This document shows, in pieces, positions 46,600-58,880 of a stretch of 64,000 nt of DNA. The stretch covers positions 69,941,501 to 70,005,500 of the forward strand of contig NC_071667.1 of the NCBI RefSeq assembly GCF_028554725.1. The letters are read 5' to 3'. Numbering within the stretch: the first letter of the stretch is position 1; every line of letters begins with the position of its first letter. The DNA comes from Zeugodacus cucurbitae. Lineage: Eukaryota; Arthropoda; Insecta; Diptera; Tephritidae. A model generated the notes under the pieces. That model saw nothing but the letters and a program-made list of their open reading frames with translations, was not told where the DNA came from and did no database searches. The position numbers were made by a program, and so were the translations under genes.

Positions 46600-49500
46600 G
46601 AAAACAGGCCGCATATTCTACAAGTTTGTTACTAACCAGGCTGCTGGTCTGTGCTCTGCTGAATGAAAGGCAGATGAAGCACCTAAGGATGAGAGAAAAC
46701 CCTAGATGTTCTTGAAACCTGATACCAGAGAGCAGCGAAGCAAAGGCTTAACCACAACCAGGCTGCCGGAGTCTTCAACGATGAAAACGTGATCAACTGA
46801 GGATGAGACTAACAATGAGATGATTTTCTGCCATTGAAACACAGACGCAGGCGCAGGTGCAACAATGAAAAACCTCACCAGCTAATCAATTATGAATATA
46901 GCTCGTCGTTCTCAAGCTACTATCAACTGGGTGGAGATCAGTTTAATTGTAGATCTTTGCTCTAGCTTGTTCTATAAGTTTTATTCTTCAAAAATCCGTA
47001 AAAAGCAAAAAGTTATCAAATGAGAGTAGAAGCTTTCTCCGAATATCTATCTTAACTGTTAGAATAATTTAACATAATCTTTAGAAGAAACAATTCAGAA
47101 TCCTTATCCGTGCAATGTTCCCAAATTTACATCTCGGCCAAAGCAATGATGACACTTCTACTTTTCAGAACGTCAGGTCTACGTAACCCGAACGATCTCA
47201 TAACTATATCAATCTAAGTACTGTTATTTTGCTAGCATTTCTTAAATCTATGGGGGGAAACAACAACATTTCATCAATTTACTTAAGCAACCCTTGCATT
47301 CAAGAGATCAATGTTAGAAACCGTGACCAATTACATGAGTATGGTGTGCTTGTAGCTCCACAGTCGTAAATACGCATTAGCATAATTATTTCTCTCTCAT
47401 AAATAATCTGTGAAAAGCATAAAATTCGTACAACCTGTCGGAGTGCGCCATGGCACCTATAAAAAAGAAAACCTTAAGCTGCCGCTTTCTTTTGATCTAC
47501 GAGCTGGACGCAGTCAAAGGGCTGAGCTTAAGGTTTTCTAAAATCTCCCAACACATTGTCAGCTTAAAATGTTGAAATGTCAACTAATGATGGCTTGTTT
47601 TTTTGGAAGCGTCGCTAAGACATATAAATTGACACATAAAACAGCCCCCGCGACCATAAAAAAACTAAAAATAAAATCCGAGCTTGTGGAATGCGCTAAT
47701 ATTTGTTGTTAATAGGTTTTACGTTGTTTTTCTTGTTGTATTTCAAAGAGAAATACCAAAGCACTCATAAAAATGCAAATCAGTCCGAACAATGCATGGG
47801 CAGCCACTATATGTTTTCATCTAGGTAACTGTGTGTGTGTGCGTTAAAAGACCGCGGGCCTAAAATATTATGCACAACAACAACCACAACACTACAACAA
47901 CGTATAAATGTTGCAGCACTTTCAAAGCGTTTGCATAAAAACAATACCATCAAATTAAATAAATAAGTTAAATGTTGCGGATACATAACTATTTCGTCTT
48001 TTTAAATAAGGAAACATGAATTTTAGTGATGTGCGAAAGAAATCGATAAAAGTCGAAAACACAGAAATATCTAATCTAATATAGATCAAGATTAAAAACC
48101 ACTTTTGTTGGGACAGAACACAATCAAGAGTCTAAGACCTTCGACCCAATTGGTATCAGACGCGCTATATGCACATTGTAATATCAAGTATCATAATGTC
48201 TCACTTCGTTGAAGCTTTTTGGTATTTTCGGTGAACTTATTTATGGCAGATATCAGTCTTGTGGATAACTGATGGTGACTAAAAGTTTTATAAATGATAT
48301 TATTATACCATGTATCTTCTTATGAATGGGAACCCATAAAAAAAACTGTATAGAGAGTTACCGATACAATTACAACAACAGCAGGTTTGAAGGTTTGAGA
48401 AAATAATCACTTTTTGTTGTATCCTAGTTTGTTCATTAATAATATTATACCCGAGCGAATTGGCGATTGAAAGAAAGCAAACATGTTTTAAAAATTAATT
48501 TTAAGATTGACAATTTGGTATTTCGACATTACAGAAGGTACAGTTGGCATGTTGGCCAGACCAATAGTACTGCCTGAGACTGTCCAGTAAATGGTCACTT
48601 TAGGGTTTATTCGTCAGGAATCTACAATTATTTTCTATGCTTAGTTTTTTTTCATTTAAGAGTGCTACCCGTACTTGTTGAATTAAAATAAAGCAAGAAG
48701 TTTCGAGGAAGGTCATTTTAGAAACGTCAGTATAGAACTATCTAGTACGATTCCCTCAGAATACATTTTAATTTTGATAAGCGCTAGAAGAACACCACTT
48801 TTCCAAATGAACTGGAACTAATATCTCATCAAGAACTTCTCAAAAGATTGATATAATCTGAATTACTTAAATAACATTAAGAATGGTTCTTCATAGTCTT
48901 AATTTGACGTTAAGATCACTTCCTAAATTTGAAAGGACCTCTCTCTAAAAATTGCATTCAAAATAGTCCCAGACTGATTCGAGGTTTTACGAAATTTAAT
49001 TTTTAATTGTCTTATGTGTAGAGAGAGCTCTCAGAGATGCTTCTGAAACTTTAAAATAGACTTTTGATTTCTTTTGATTCTGAACCAATCACAATCTACA
49101 ATTTCTGTGAGTTTTGGAGTCAATTTAATAAAGTCGGATTATAGGCACCTTGTACCTCCGATGAATGTCGATCAATTTCAAAATTCGATAACAAATTAAT
49201 GGAATGAAATTTATCGATTAACATTGACCACCACTAATCAATAGAAATCCGCTATTGTACACACGAAATGTGGGTCAAACAAACAGCTTCACCTAAATTT
49301 GATTTCAACAATAAAAACTTCACTATTTTTATCTATCTGCGATTAATTGAATATTTATAAGACATTAACGCATCTCTGTTGTGTGCTTGTGTGTGTGTGA
49401 TCACGTATGTAAATATGCGTTTTAAAATAACGCGCTTTGGTGTATTTATGTTGAATAGTTGTTGTTGTTATATGGAAAACCAAAATCGAAACCCATAAAT

Positions 49501-50790
49501 ATGGGTAATGAAAATATTTTGCATTAAATTTAAATTTGTTGTTGTAATTTTATTTGTAGCATGACGGCCGTTGAACCCATAAAACAGCGCGCAGAAGAAC
49601 GCATCTGAATAAAAATGCTAATTTATGTTTACGGCTATGAGCATAACTTGGTACATTGGTATAGGAAGATATATGCAAATGGAAGTCAATTTTAAACGCT
49701 TGTCATAATACATAACATTTTGCATAGCAATATCAGATCTTATCGCAAGCGAATTGATAAATGTTTAACTACTTCCGTTTCGTTTTATTCAATTATTTGA
49801 TATGTTCATAAGCGAGAAGCTTTTTTTGTAGACGTAGCAGGTGGTTAGCTTGGAATGTAGAGGCATGCTTCCAATGAAAATTTATTCAAAAAAATGGTTC
49901 TATAAAAAATTGTAGATACATACATACATATGTGTTCGGCGTTGCCACTATATCAGAAGACAACTACGAATGTGTACGTTTCTTAAGTCCTAGTTATTGG
50001 TGCACTAACAAATTTGACTGCAGTTTACGGTGCTTAAGAAACCTGGCATAAGATTAGATCAACAAATTTAATGAGTGCTTCCTAGTAATTGATTTCCTGA
50101 TATGTGAATTACTTAATCCACCAAGAGACCAACCACTAACAGAGCTACCCAAATCATAGAAATCGTAATACCATAAAGCCGGAATTTGTTTTTTGCATGA
50201 CCTTATTCACCAAGTCACAATTATCTCCCTTTTCGACTCACTGAACGTTATCTTTAAAGAGAATACACTTTTTGAAAAAAAAAATCGAAAAACCAATAAG
50301 AAAGGCTGCAGTCGAACATTATATAATAAAATAAGTCCATAATTTGTTAACAGACTATTTTTAAATCAAAGTTGCCACATAACTGATGATCAATTTAGCA
50401 GCACCAATGATGTCTAAGTAATATACTAAAGCTGGCTGAATTGAAAAACGTATTCTGTATGAAATGAGCACGGTTTTAACACACCTTTGGACTACCAACG
50501 AAGGTTATATGAGCATTTTTATTAAATTTGATTTTATTCATCAAAATGGATATCGATTCATCTCATGATTCAGTTAACTTTATTTCTAATACATGACCAA
50601 AGATATTATACCCTGTGTAACATGCTGAGATAATATAAAACATCGGAAATCATGACGTACTATTTAGAGAAAATTGGTTTCTCGGTGGCCAATACTTAAT
50701 CTCCAAAATATTTCCAAACTCATTAACTGTACGAAGTGACAAGTATCAGGATGAATATCAGTCCTTTTTTCGAACATATAAGTAGAAAGC
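46600..50790. other. Gene-poor intergenic region
   Basis: About 4 kb without a supported gene. It holds the hairpin at 47468-47537, which is annotated separately, and otherwise AT-rich sequence. Confidence 0.4.
47468..47537. repeat. Perfect 13-bp inverted repeat, pre-miRNA-sized hairpin
   Basis: AAAACCTTAAGCT (47468-47480) pairs exactly with AGCTTAAGGTTTT (47525-47537) around a 44-nt, GC-richer loop in which further pairing (GCC with GGC, TTT with AAA) extends the stem. The total of 70 nt is the size of a miRNA precursor. There is no evidence of expression. Confidence 0.45.
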
Positions 50791-50797
50791 CTTCTAA

Positions 50798-51725
50798 TAA
50801 AGGGTTTTTCAATAAGAGCACAATTTTTTTTTAATAAAACAAAAATGGTTTGAGATATTAATGAAATTCTTTATTCATTTGCCCACAGGAAATAGTCTAA
50901 CGGCGTCATGACTGAGGCGGCCAAATTACTGGGCCATTTCGTGAGATAAAACATTCGCCAAACTTCGTTTTCAATAAATCGGTTGTGACATTCGCTGTGT
51001 GGCTTGTGTCGCCGTCCTATTATCCCAGTTCATGTCATCGAATTCGGGCCAAAATATTCGGTTATCATTGAGCGGTAGCGATTCCCATTTACAGTAACGT
51101 GCCGGTCTTGATCATCATAGAAGAAGTACGACCCAATGATGCCGCCGACCCATAAACATCACTAAACCTTATTTTTTTCGGGATGCAATGGGGACTCAAG
51201 GGGTACGTGTGGACTGCTGCCTGACCAATAACGCATATATTTGACGAAACCATTCAGCCAGAAATGAGCTTCATTGCTGAAGATGATGAAATTTTGATGG
51301 TAATCAGGATCATTTTCTAGTTTTTGTTCAGCCCAATTCACGAACATACAACGATACTGGTGGATACTTGGATGTAGGCCAAGATCTTTTCGCAAAATTC
51401 ACCACAACGACGTCACAGAGATGCCCAACGCTTGAGAACGACGTGTGAGCGACTGATTTGCGACTGATTTGGGACTTCTCTAGACGCTCAATTGTTGATC
51501 TGACAGAATTATTATGACAACCATAAATTGGACGCAGCGCTCTTAAAGTTAAGGCCCCTGACTCCGAATTTAGTAGTAAATTTTAATAATTTTAACTCGT
51601 TGTTGGATCGTATATCATTCCATGATGAAATGGCAGACCTTACTGAAGAGAATTGTCAAAAATATGGCGTCGTTTGCTGTTCTTATTGGTCTACTTTTAT
51701 AGCATACCTTATGAAAACCCCTTTA
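50798..51725 (-). mobile_element. mariner-like transposon, copy 1 (degenerate)
   Basis: Flanked by inverted ends, TAAAGGGTTTTTCAATAAGAG on the left and ...GAAAACCCCTTTA on the right. On minus it encodes transposase pieces: RRSQALGISVTSLW near 51430, then RKDLGLHPSIHQYRCMFVNW, then FSNEAHFWLNGFVKYMRYW (where relatives have SDEAHFWLNGYV), then SPHVPLESPLHPEK near 51200, with stops and frameshifts further on. The N at the expected first catalytic Asp, together with the breaks, indicates a dead copy. The C-terminal third is deleted. Confidence 0.8.
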
Positions 51726-51729
51726 GTAG

Positions 51730-52810
51730 CCAAGCCTTCATAGAGTAGCCAAACGTTTTAAGAAAAGTAAAATATTCAGTTGGACTTTCTAGTAATTTTC
51801 AATATTGCCTCAGTGCTCTTGAAATATTCAAAGGAGAACCAACCTGAACAGAGCTTATCCACTGAGGCTTTTTATTGCCTTGATATGTACGTCCTACACC
51901 GAGAAAGAAATGCTACTGCTTGTCGAAATAATTATCTATATTTTTTGATTGATTAGCCAGGCGCAAATCAAGACGAAGTCTCTTACGGATTTTAAAAAAT
52001 ATAATCAATAGATTACTGAGCCAAGAAATCAGATACCGGTCATATTAACATAGAGGTAAAGAAAATGCGAAATAATTGGGTAATGAAAACGTTGGTAGAG
52101 ATCGAGAGATCGAGAGAACACAGTTTTATAATTGGATTTTTTCAACGCAATTGCCTCTGAGATCTCACAACCATAAACCAAGTGTTGCAGTGGCAAGTAT
52201 TGGCTATAGTCAATCGTTGAGGTATTAACTTTGTCTATGTCCAGCAGTCATTCGATTGAAACGATCCACTTAAGAATTATAATTAATTTGTCCTGCTAGA
52301 TTGTTAAAAACTATAATATTATATGTAATCCAGTAAATTGTTGAATGGAACTCTCTTGGGAACACAATGAATGGCTTAAGTGTGACTTGCTTCCACTTTC
52401 AATGAATCAACGGAGTGAAAAATTGTTAAAGGCTTCTATTCAACATTCAAAGGAACTGTTGTCACATCTCCACTGCTCAAGTCTCAATTACAAACTAAAT
52501 ATTTAATAAGTTGTCACACCATTCAGCACATATGTACGCACAATACAAAATATCAAATATCACATTATATGGAATTCGCTTCGCACATTAGCATATGTAA
52601 ATACAAATTTCGTTTTCTTTTTATTTCATATTTAGACCAAATCCGCCCACCATTGTTGCATAAATTTGCACCAGCTTTGCAATGCAACTTGTTCAGCCGC
52701 ATATTAATGAAGTCTCTTGTGTTTTTGTCAATCAAAGTTGTGGCGATGACGAATATAGACAAATTTCCAAAAAGAAAAAAATACACTGAGTGTTACAGTA
52801 ACCAAGCGCA
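51730..52810. other. Intergenic, no gene seen
   Basis: Non-coding spacer between the mariner-like copy and the upstream block of Tweedle gene 5. Confidence 0.4.
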
Positions 52811-52815
52811 GCGCG

Positions 52816-52900
52816 ACTGATTTGGTGCCAAATTTGAATGGTTCCGTCTCTTGTCTCTTGATGATGGCATTTGGACGTCCAACAAATTACAACACCATTA
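52816..52900 (+). promoter_or_regulatory. Conserved distal upstream block, Tweedle gene 5
   Basis: GACTGATTTGGTGCCAAATT followed, about 50 bp on, by CAACAAATTACAACACC. It lies about 431 bp before the start codon, and corresponds to the blocks at 12378-12450, 56789-56865 and 60860-60935. Confidence 0.5.
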
Positions 52901-53159
52901 ACTCTGCATATTTTAAAAACCGTATTTAAAATACAGTACGACCTTTAAAGGCTGTTACTATATATGAATGATACATATTAATATATATAAGTTTGAATAA
53001 TTTTTTCCTATTCATATTATGCATTGTTATTTCAAAAGAATTTTGGAATTTTGGAATTTTCTCTTTTCGGTTATGATTTGGTATTTTTGGCAATTTGGAT
53101 CATAAAACTTTTATTGCATTTTGAAAATGTTTGCATATTTTCCAGCAACTTGGTTTTGG

Positions 53160-53167
53160 TATATATT
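53160..53167 (+). promoter_or_regulatory. TATA-like box and leader of Tweedle gene 5
   Basis: TATATATT, then CGCTGGTAG...GAAACCAACAGAAAACAAC, aligning with the TATA/leader region of gene 2. About 87 bp before the start codon. Confidence 0.5.
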
Positions 53168-53246
53168 CGCTGGTAGAATCGTTGAAACCAACAGAAAACA
53201 ACAGACTTTCAAACTGAAACAACCATCAATCCAATTAAACTACAAG

Positions 53247-54036
53247 ATGCGTGTATTTTTGGTAAGAGATAGGAAGATAACACCTGCATCCAACAAACTC
53301 TCATCTGCCTTCATTACAGGTTCTGTGCTCCGTCGTCTCGGTGACATACGCAGCCAGTCTTGGCTACAACTACAATGGCCCAGCGTTCGGTGGCCAAATT
53401 AGCGGCCCCAGCTATGGTGGTCAGGCTCTAGGCGGCCCCAGTTATGGCGGTCAAGCTCTAGGTGGTCCAAGTTACGGTGGACAAGTTTCAGCTGGTCCCA
53501 GCTTCGGCGGTTTTGCTCCAGCTGCCCCTAGCTATAGCGCTCCAGCACCTGCTCCAGTTCAAGCTGAGGTTAACAAGGAATTCTTCACTTACACAGCACC
53601 CGAACATGAGTTCAGTGATATCGGCAATGCCGGTGATTTCGCTAACTCCCTCAAGAAGAACTTGCGTGTTATCTTTATTAAGGGACCTCAAAACTCTGGA
53701 CTCGAGAACGCTGCTCTGCAATTGGCTAAATCTGCTGGCGAAGAACGCACTGCCATCTATGTGCTCAACAAACAAGCTGACATCGGCGATTTGGCTAATA
53801 AACTGAATTCTCTCAACAATCAAAACTCCCACAAACCCGAAGTACACTTCGTCAAGTACCGTACCCAAGCCGATGCTGAGAACGCCAAGCAAGCTATTCA
53901 GTCTCAATACGATGGTTTGGGCGGTAACACTAGCCGTTACAATGGTGGTGTTGCACCAGTGTTGAACTTCGCTTCGCAGCCACAGGCACCAGTCGCTAAC
54001 GTGGAGAACACCTACTTGCCACCAAACCAAGTGTAA
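53247..54036 (+). CDS. Twdl: Tweedle cuticular protein, GYNY/SYGGQ type (gene 5)
   Basis: Exons 53247-53261 (MRVFL, donor GTAAGA) and 53320-54036 (after TTACAG), phase 0, intron 58 bp, about 243 aa. The signal MRVFL-VLCSVVSVTYA is followed by ASLGYNYNGPAFGG and about four GPSYGGQ(A/V) repeats, then an A/P-rich linker and the core: NKEFFTYTAPEHEFSDIG, LKKNLRVIFIKGPQNSG, ERTAIYVLNKQADIGDLA and KPEVHFVKYRTQADAENAK. The C-terminus ends TYLPPNQV. First of three same-strand genes spaced about 4 kb apart. The open frame starting at 53341 is internal to the signal peptide, not the true start. Confidence 0.95.
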
Positions 54037-54126
54037 ATACTCGTGTCGATGTACACCGTTTGGCGAGTTGTTATTTAGTTCTTAAAGTTCCTGTTCATTT
54101 TTGTTAAATCTAACCAAAAATACGTA

Positions 54127-54132
54127 AATAAA
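54127..54132 (+). promoter_or_regulatory. Polyadenylation signal of Tweedle gene 5
   Basis: AATAAA about 90 bp after the stop codon. Confidence 0.65.
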
Positions 54133-54433
54133 AATTTAGTTTAATTAACTTCATGTAACTCAATTGAATTTCCGTTATTTTTATGTATATTTTGAAACCA
54201 TTCTCAGCTTAAGATCATTGCGGAATTTGATATCTTGCTTCTGAGAACACATGACTAAAGTCGTCAGTATAAGAATATTAATATAAATTAATGAAGCTGT
54301 GAAGAAGGTAAGCATAAGACGAAGAAGACTTAAATCATTTGATCTTAGCTAGTTTCAAATTGGTTGAAGAACTGAATATTAAGTTTATATCCTCCTTCAA
54401 TCATCCTAACTGACATAAACAACTCAGTTAATA

Positions 54434-55105
54434 TAAAGGGTTTTTCAATAAGAGCGCTAGAAAGTAAAAAAAAAAAACGAAAACTGTTTGGCATATCAAT
54501 GAAATTCTTTATTCATACCATTCGATGTCATAATGTATGTAACTCGAATTCCCTTGCATGACCACCATGGGCACGTTTGCAGAAGTCCAGACGCTGAACC
54601 CAATTTTCGACGGTTTTCAAGTATAAATCGGCCAGTACTGCTGCAATTTCACATTCGATATTCGTACGAAGTTCATCAATCGTCGCTGGCTTGTTGGCAT
54701 AGACCATAGACTTGACGTAGCCCCACATGAAATAGTCTAACGGTGTCAAATCGCACGACCGAGGCGGCCAATTGACGGTGCCATTTCGTGAGATAACACA
54801 TTAACCAAACAATAAATCGATTGTGACATTCGCTGTGTGGCTTGTGGCGCCGTCCTATTGTCCAAATCCATATCATTCAATTCGGGCCAAAAATATTCGG
54901 TTGTCATTGGTACATTGCCCATTGACGCCGCCGGCCCATAAACCGTAATACTTTCGGGATGCAATGGTGACTCATGGAGTACGTGGGGATTGCTATCTGA
55001 CCAATAAAGCATATCTTGATGATTTTTCGATGAAAATACGGATATGGCGTCGTTTGCTGCTCCTATCGGTCTGTTTATGTAGTGTCCATTTTGAAAAACC
55101 CTTTA
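54434..55105 (-). mobile_element. mariner-like transposon, copy 2 (degenerate)
   Basis: Same family as 50798-51725: left end TAAAGGGTTTTTCAATAAGAG and right end TTGAAAAACCCTTTA, about 670 bp. On minus it retains the middle and C-terminal transposase: LYWSDSNPHVLHESPLHPES, then TTEYFWPELNDMDLDN, then LTPLDYFMWGYVKSMVYANK and KTVENWVQRLDFC. The N-terminal half is missing. With copy 1, which lacks the C-terminus, the two deletions are complementary. Both are inactive. Confidence 0.82.
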
Positions 55106-55109
55106 CTTA

Positions 55110-56785
55110 TAGTTCACGGACTGACTTCTTTTTTTTATATATGAGATAGATATATAAAAACCATCCTAATTGACCGAAATCACTATATTTAATATATTAG
55201 TGTTGTAGGGAAGAAGATAATCGAAATATTATAGTTGAATTGTACTGAGATATCGTTCATAAATGCGATATAAGATAAAACAAAGTGAATAAATTTAATG
55301 CATTAGCTATATAAAGAAAATATCAATAGAGGGGTGGCAATTATTATAACCAAGATCTGTAATAGTCGAGTGATCCCAAAAGTTATAGACCGACTTTGAA
55401 CATTTTGAAAAGTTTATGGAACGTTGCCATAGTTTTAGTTGAATCAAAACCATTTTCAAACTGTAACATAGAGATAAAAGGAATAGTATGAATCTAATTT
55501 GTTTGAAATTGGTCTATTTGTTAATGAGATGTAAAAAAGATACCAATTCCCCCATTGTCCTTTTAGTGAATCACTCACTTCTGACGATATTCGTCAGAGT
55601 CTTATCGAAGTTTTAGTACTTTGGAATACGACCTTTGTTTAGTAAATGGGCGTGGTTTATATCCGTTTTCATTCATTTTCAGACGGTAACGTGAAAGAGT
55701 TAGTAGTAATATGTTTATACTTAGGATATATTTTATTTTTGCTCAAAACAATTAGCTTCCGGTTCCCAGGATTACATGATTTCGACACCGAGATTAACAA
55801 TGATTAGGTCAAATGAAGCATGGGGTAATAAAGTACTTGAAGGAACATCGAATATATTATTTAAGGTACAGTGTTCAAATATTTTATCTCAATCCAACAT
55901 GTAACGGTAGTTTCAATATACAAATTAAAATACGAAATGTTAATTACATTAATTGTACCAAAGTTTTAATACAAGGATTAATTGGAAAAACTTTTATTGT
56001 GATAAGGTACGCAGAATAAAGTACAGTGTGTTTACATTCATTTTCGAACTGGAACCAAGGAACTCCTGCACTTTAAGTCCATGGTTTAAGAGATATTTCT
56101 TGATATAAATTCGTATGATTATAGATTGGTAGTAGTTTCTTTTACCACCCCTTGTAACCTTGCTAACGATAAGTGCATCTTATATTACTCTGTTTTCTCC
56201 TGGGGCCTCTTCGTATGGTATACGCAACCAGGACTAATTTTTGACATACTGAGAACGTCTATCGTTTCCGGTGTTTAGTTCAATATATTAACCTCCGTGC
56301 TGCAGTTCGCATCAAGTTTGATTATGAAACAACTAAAACTTTATTTAACTAATCCAAACTAACTTACAGATTATGTAAGCTAACCAACTAAAGCAACGCC
56401 TACGCTCTTCAAAGATACGCTCGCTTCAACAGCCAATCGCGCGATGAAGTGAGAGCAAGCTTTCGGTGAGCATATATAACATGTAACATACAGATATCCA
56501 AACGTATGCAAATATCAACTGATTATCAACATGATCATAAACCGTAAAATATAAATTTAACAGATAACTATTTATGGAGGGAGTTTGATTTCGAAAGAAA
56601 TTACTTTTTATATTATAAATATTTAGCACCAAATAAACGTTGTATATTTACATTTTATATTTTATATAAATATTAGTATCTGCATAAATTTCGCAGATTT
56701 CTCTGTTTGTTTTTTTGCAGTTTCTTTTGCAAATAGTGACCGCAAGCTGAACGAATTGGCCAAACTGAGTCAGTCACATCGCCAT
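55110..56785. other. Intergenic, no gene seen
   Basis: Non-coding spacer between Tweedle genes 5 and 6. Confidence 0.4.
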
Positions 56786-56788
56786 TCC

Positions 56789-56865
56789 AACTGATTAGTG
56801 CCAAATTTGAATTGTTTCGCTTTCGATTTGCATTCGCGCTTTTGAACATTTACAATGAAATAAAA
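56789..56865 (+). promoter_or_regulatory. Conserved distal upstream block, Tweedle gene 6
   Basis: AACTGATTAGTGCCAAATTT, then GAACATTTACAATGAAA about 45 bp on, about 450 bp before the start codon. Corresponds to the blocks upstream of genes 2, 5 and 7. Confidence 0.5.
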
Positions 56866-57155
56866 CAAAATTCGCTGAATATATTTAATATTTATATTTT
56901 AAAGAGTGTCACATCTAAAGAAATCAGCAAACTGCTCGACTTAAGCGCTGAAGACGCGACCTCCACAACGTAGTCGCTCATAAATGCATTTTTAATGCGA
57001 AATTCGCATTTTGTCATAATTTTTTTAATCATTTCATAACTTTTCATTATACATAGTTTAATTCAAATTTTATTTTTTTAGCAAATTTTATGGGAAATTT
57101 CTTTTTGTTTTTGCGTTTGCAAAAAATTCGCAATTTTGCACAGAAATAAGATTTG

Positions 57156-57162
57156 TATAAAT
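57156..57162 (+). promoter_or_regulatory. TATA box and leader of Tweedle gene 6
   Basis: TATAAAT followed by TTGCCGGC and a leader containing AACAGCTGAGTTCCAAACTG, which resembles that of gene 7. The start codon is 84 bp downstream. Confidence 0.65.
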
Positions 57163-57239
57163 TTGCCGGCAACTTTGGAGAAATCATCAGTAAACAGCTG
57201 AGTTCCAAACTGAAGCCATCACCACTGCCAAGCTACAAT

Positions 57240-58169
57240 ATGCGTGCCTTTATCGTAAGTCAGCCAAACTATTAGATCACTACGATCTCCGAGTGAAACT
57301 AATTCCTGCTTTTCAATATTTTTTAATTCCAGATCCTTTGCTCCGTCGTCTCTGCGACCTATGCAGCCAGTCTTGGCTACAATTATGAGGTCAACAACGT
57401 TGGTGGCCACATTGGCGGCCCCAGCTATGGTGGTCAAGCTCTAGGCGGTCCCAGTTATGGCGGTCAAGCTTTGGGTGGTCAAAGTTACGGCGGTCAAGCT
57501 CTAGGTGGTCAAAGTTATGGCGGTCAAGCTTTGGGTGGTCAAAGTTACGGCGGTCAAGCCCATAGTGGTCCAAGTTTCGGTGGTCAAGTTGCTGCTGGTC
57601 CAAGTTTCGGCGGTTTTGCGCCTGCAGGTCCCAGCTACAGCGCTCCCGCTGCTGCCCCAGCTCAAGCTGAGGTTAACAAGGAATTCTTCACCTACACCGC
57701 ACCCGAACATGAGTTCAATGATGCTGGTGATGCCGGTGATATTGCTAACTCCCTCAAGAAGAACTTGCGTGTTATCTTTATTAAGGGACCTGAAAACTCT
57801 GGACTCGAGAACGCTGCTCTGCAATTGGCTAAATCTGCTGGCGAAGAACGCACTGCCATCTATGTGCTCAACAAACAAGCTGACATCGGCGATTTGGCTA
57901 ACCGTTTGCAATCACTCAACCACCAAAGCGCCCACAAACCCGAAGTACACTTCGTCAAGTACCGTACCCCAGCTGATGCTGAAAATGCCAAGCAAGCTAT
58001 CCAGGCTCAATACGATGGTTTGGGCGGTAACACTAGCAGCCACAATGGTGGTGTTGCACCAGTCTTGGACTTCGCCTCGAAGGCACCAGTTGCACCAGCT
58101 GCTCAACAGTATGGTGGCTCTCCAGTCGGTGGTGTTGAGAACACCTATCTGCCACCAAACAAAGTCTAA
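57240..58169 (+). CDS. Twdl: Tweedle cuticular protein, expanded SYGGQALGG repeats (gene 6)
   Basis: Exons 57240-57254 (MRAFI, donor GTAAGT) and 57333-58169 (after ATTCCAG), phase 0, intron 78 bp, about 283 aa. The signal MRAFI-ILCSVVSATYA is followed by ASLGYNYEVNNVGG, then at least six nine-residue repeats (SYGGQALGG with P or Q next) from about residue 35 to 95, then GPSFGGQVAAG-type units. The core is NKEFFTYTAPEHEFNDAG, LKKNLRVIFIKGPENSG, ERTAIYVLNKQADIGDLA and KPEVHFVKYRTPADAENAK. The C-terminus ends TYLPPNKV. It has the longest repeat tract of the GYNY group; the internal frame at 57471 is part of it. Confidence 0.95.
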
Positions 58170-58311
58170 GTGCGCTAATGAGTTGTCAAATGAGTGCGGC
58201 AGACGATTTCTGCCATTAGTTAGATTGTTGAATATTTTCTAAGTCCCATTGTTCCTTAATGATAACATCGACATGTTAATTTGTACGTAGCTATGTAACT
58301 TAAAAACCAAA

Positions 58312-58326
58312 AATAAAAAAAATAAA
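58312..58326 (+). promoter_or_regulatory. Polyadenylation signals of Tweedle gene 6
   Basis: Two AATAAA motifs (58312-58317 and 58321-58326), about 145 bp after the stop codon. Confidence 0.65.
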
Positions 58327-58880
58327 TTTTATGAAACGACTTAAAGCTTAATTCGAAATAACGAATCTTTATATCAATCGGCGATCAATTAGCGATCAAC
58401 CGACAACTTTACATACTTTTAGGCTGAACTAAAATTACAGTGTTAACCAAAAATCTATGAGTAACCGGTAGATATAGGAAATTGTGAAGTGAATTAATAT
58501 TGATAGAAAATTCACTGGCGCAATGAGGTCTGAAAGGAATTCGGTTTAATCAGAAACATTCGAAACACTTTTTAATAAAAATTAAAGCGGAGTGGTATAT
58601 TGTTTCTTAACAAAATTTTAATATTAATTATATGAGGCAAAAGCAGTAAACCAAATCCTCCATTCGTTATAAATTTTTACAATATTTTGGTTTATGACGG
58701 AAATATCAAGTTTGAATTTAAACTGACTAGAAATATTCAATATGTTATATAATAGATACCACCATATTTTGGGACCGAATCACATTATTTCTATGTCTCA
58801 ATTTGTAATGTAAAAAGTCAACCATAGGGATAGAAATCTTTTCTTTTGAATAAGGAGAGTAGGAGAAGATTGAACATAGT

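Noticed and set aside
57505..58242. 245-codon plus-strand frame overlapping Tweedle gene 6 in another frame
   Set aside because: It is a shadow of the repeat-rich, GC-biased Tweedle gene; the same kind of shadow occurs in genes 5 and 7.
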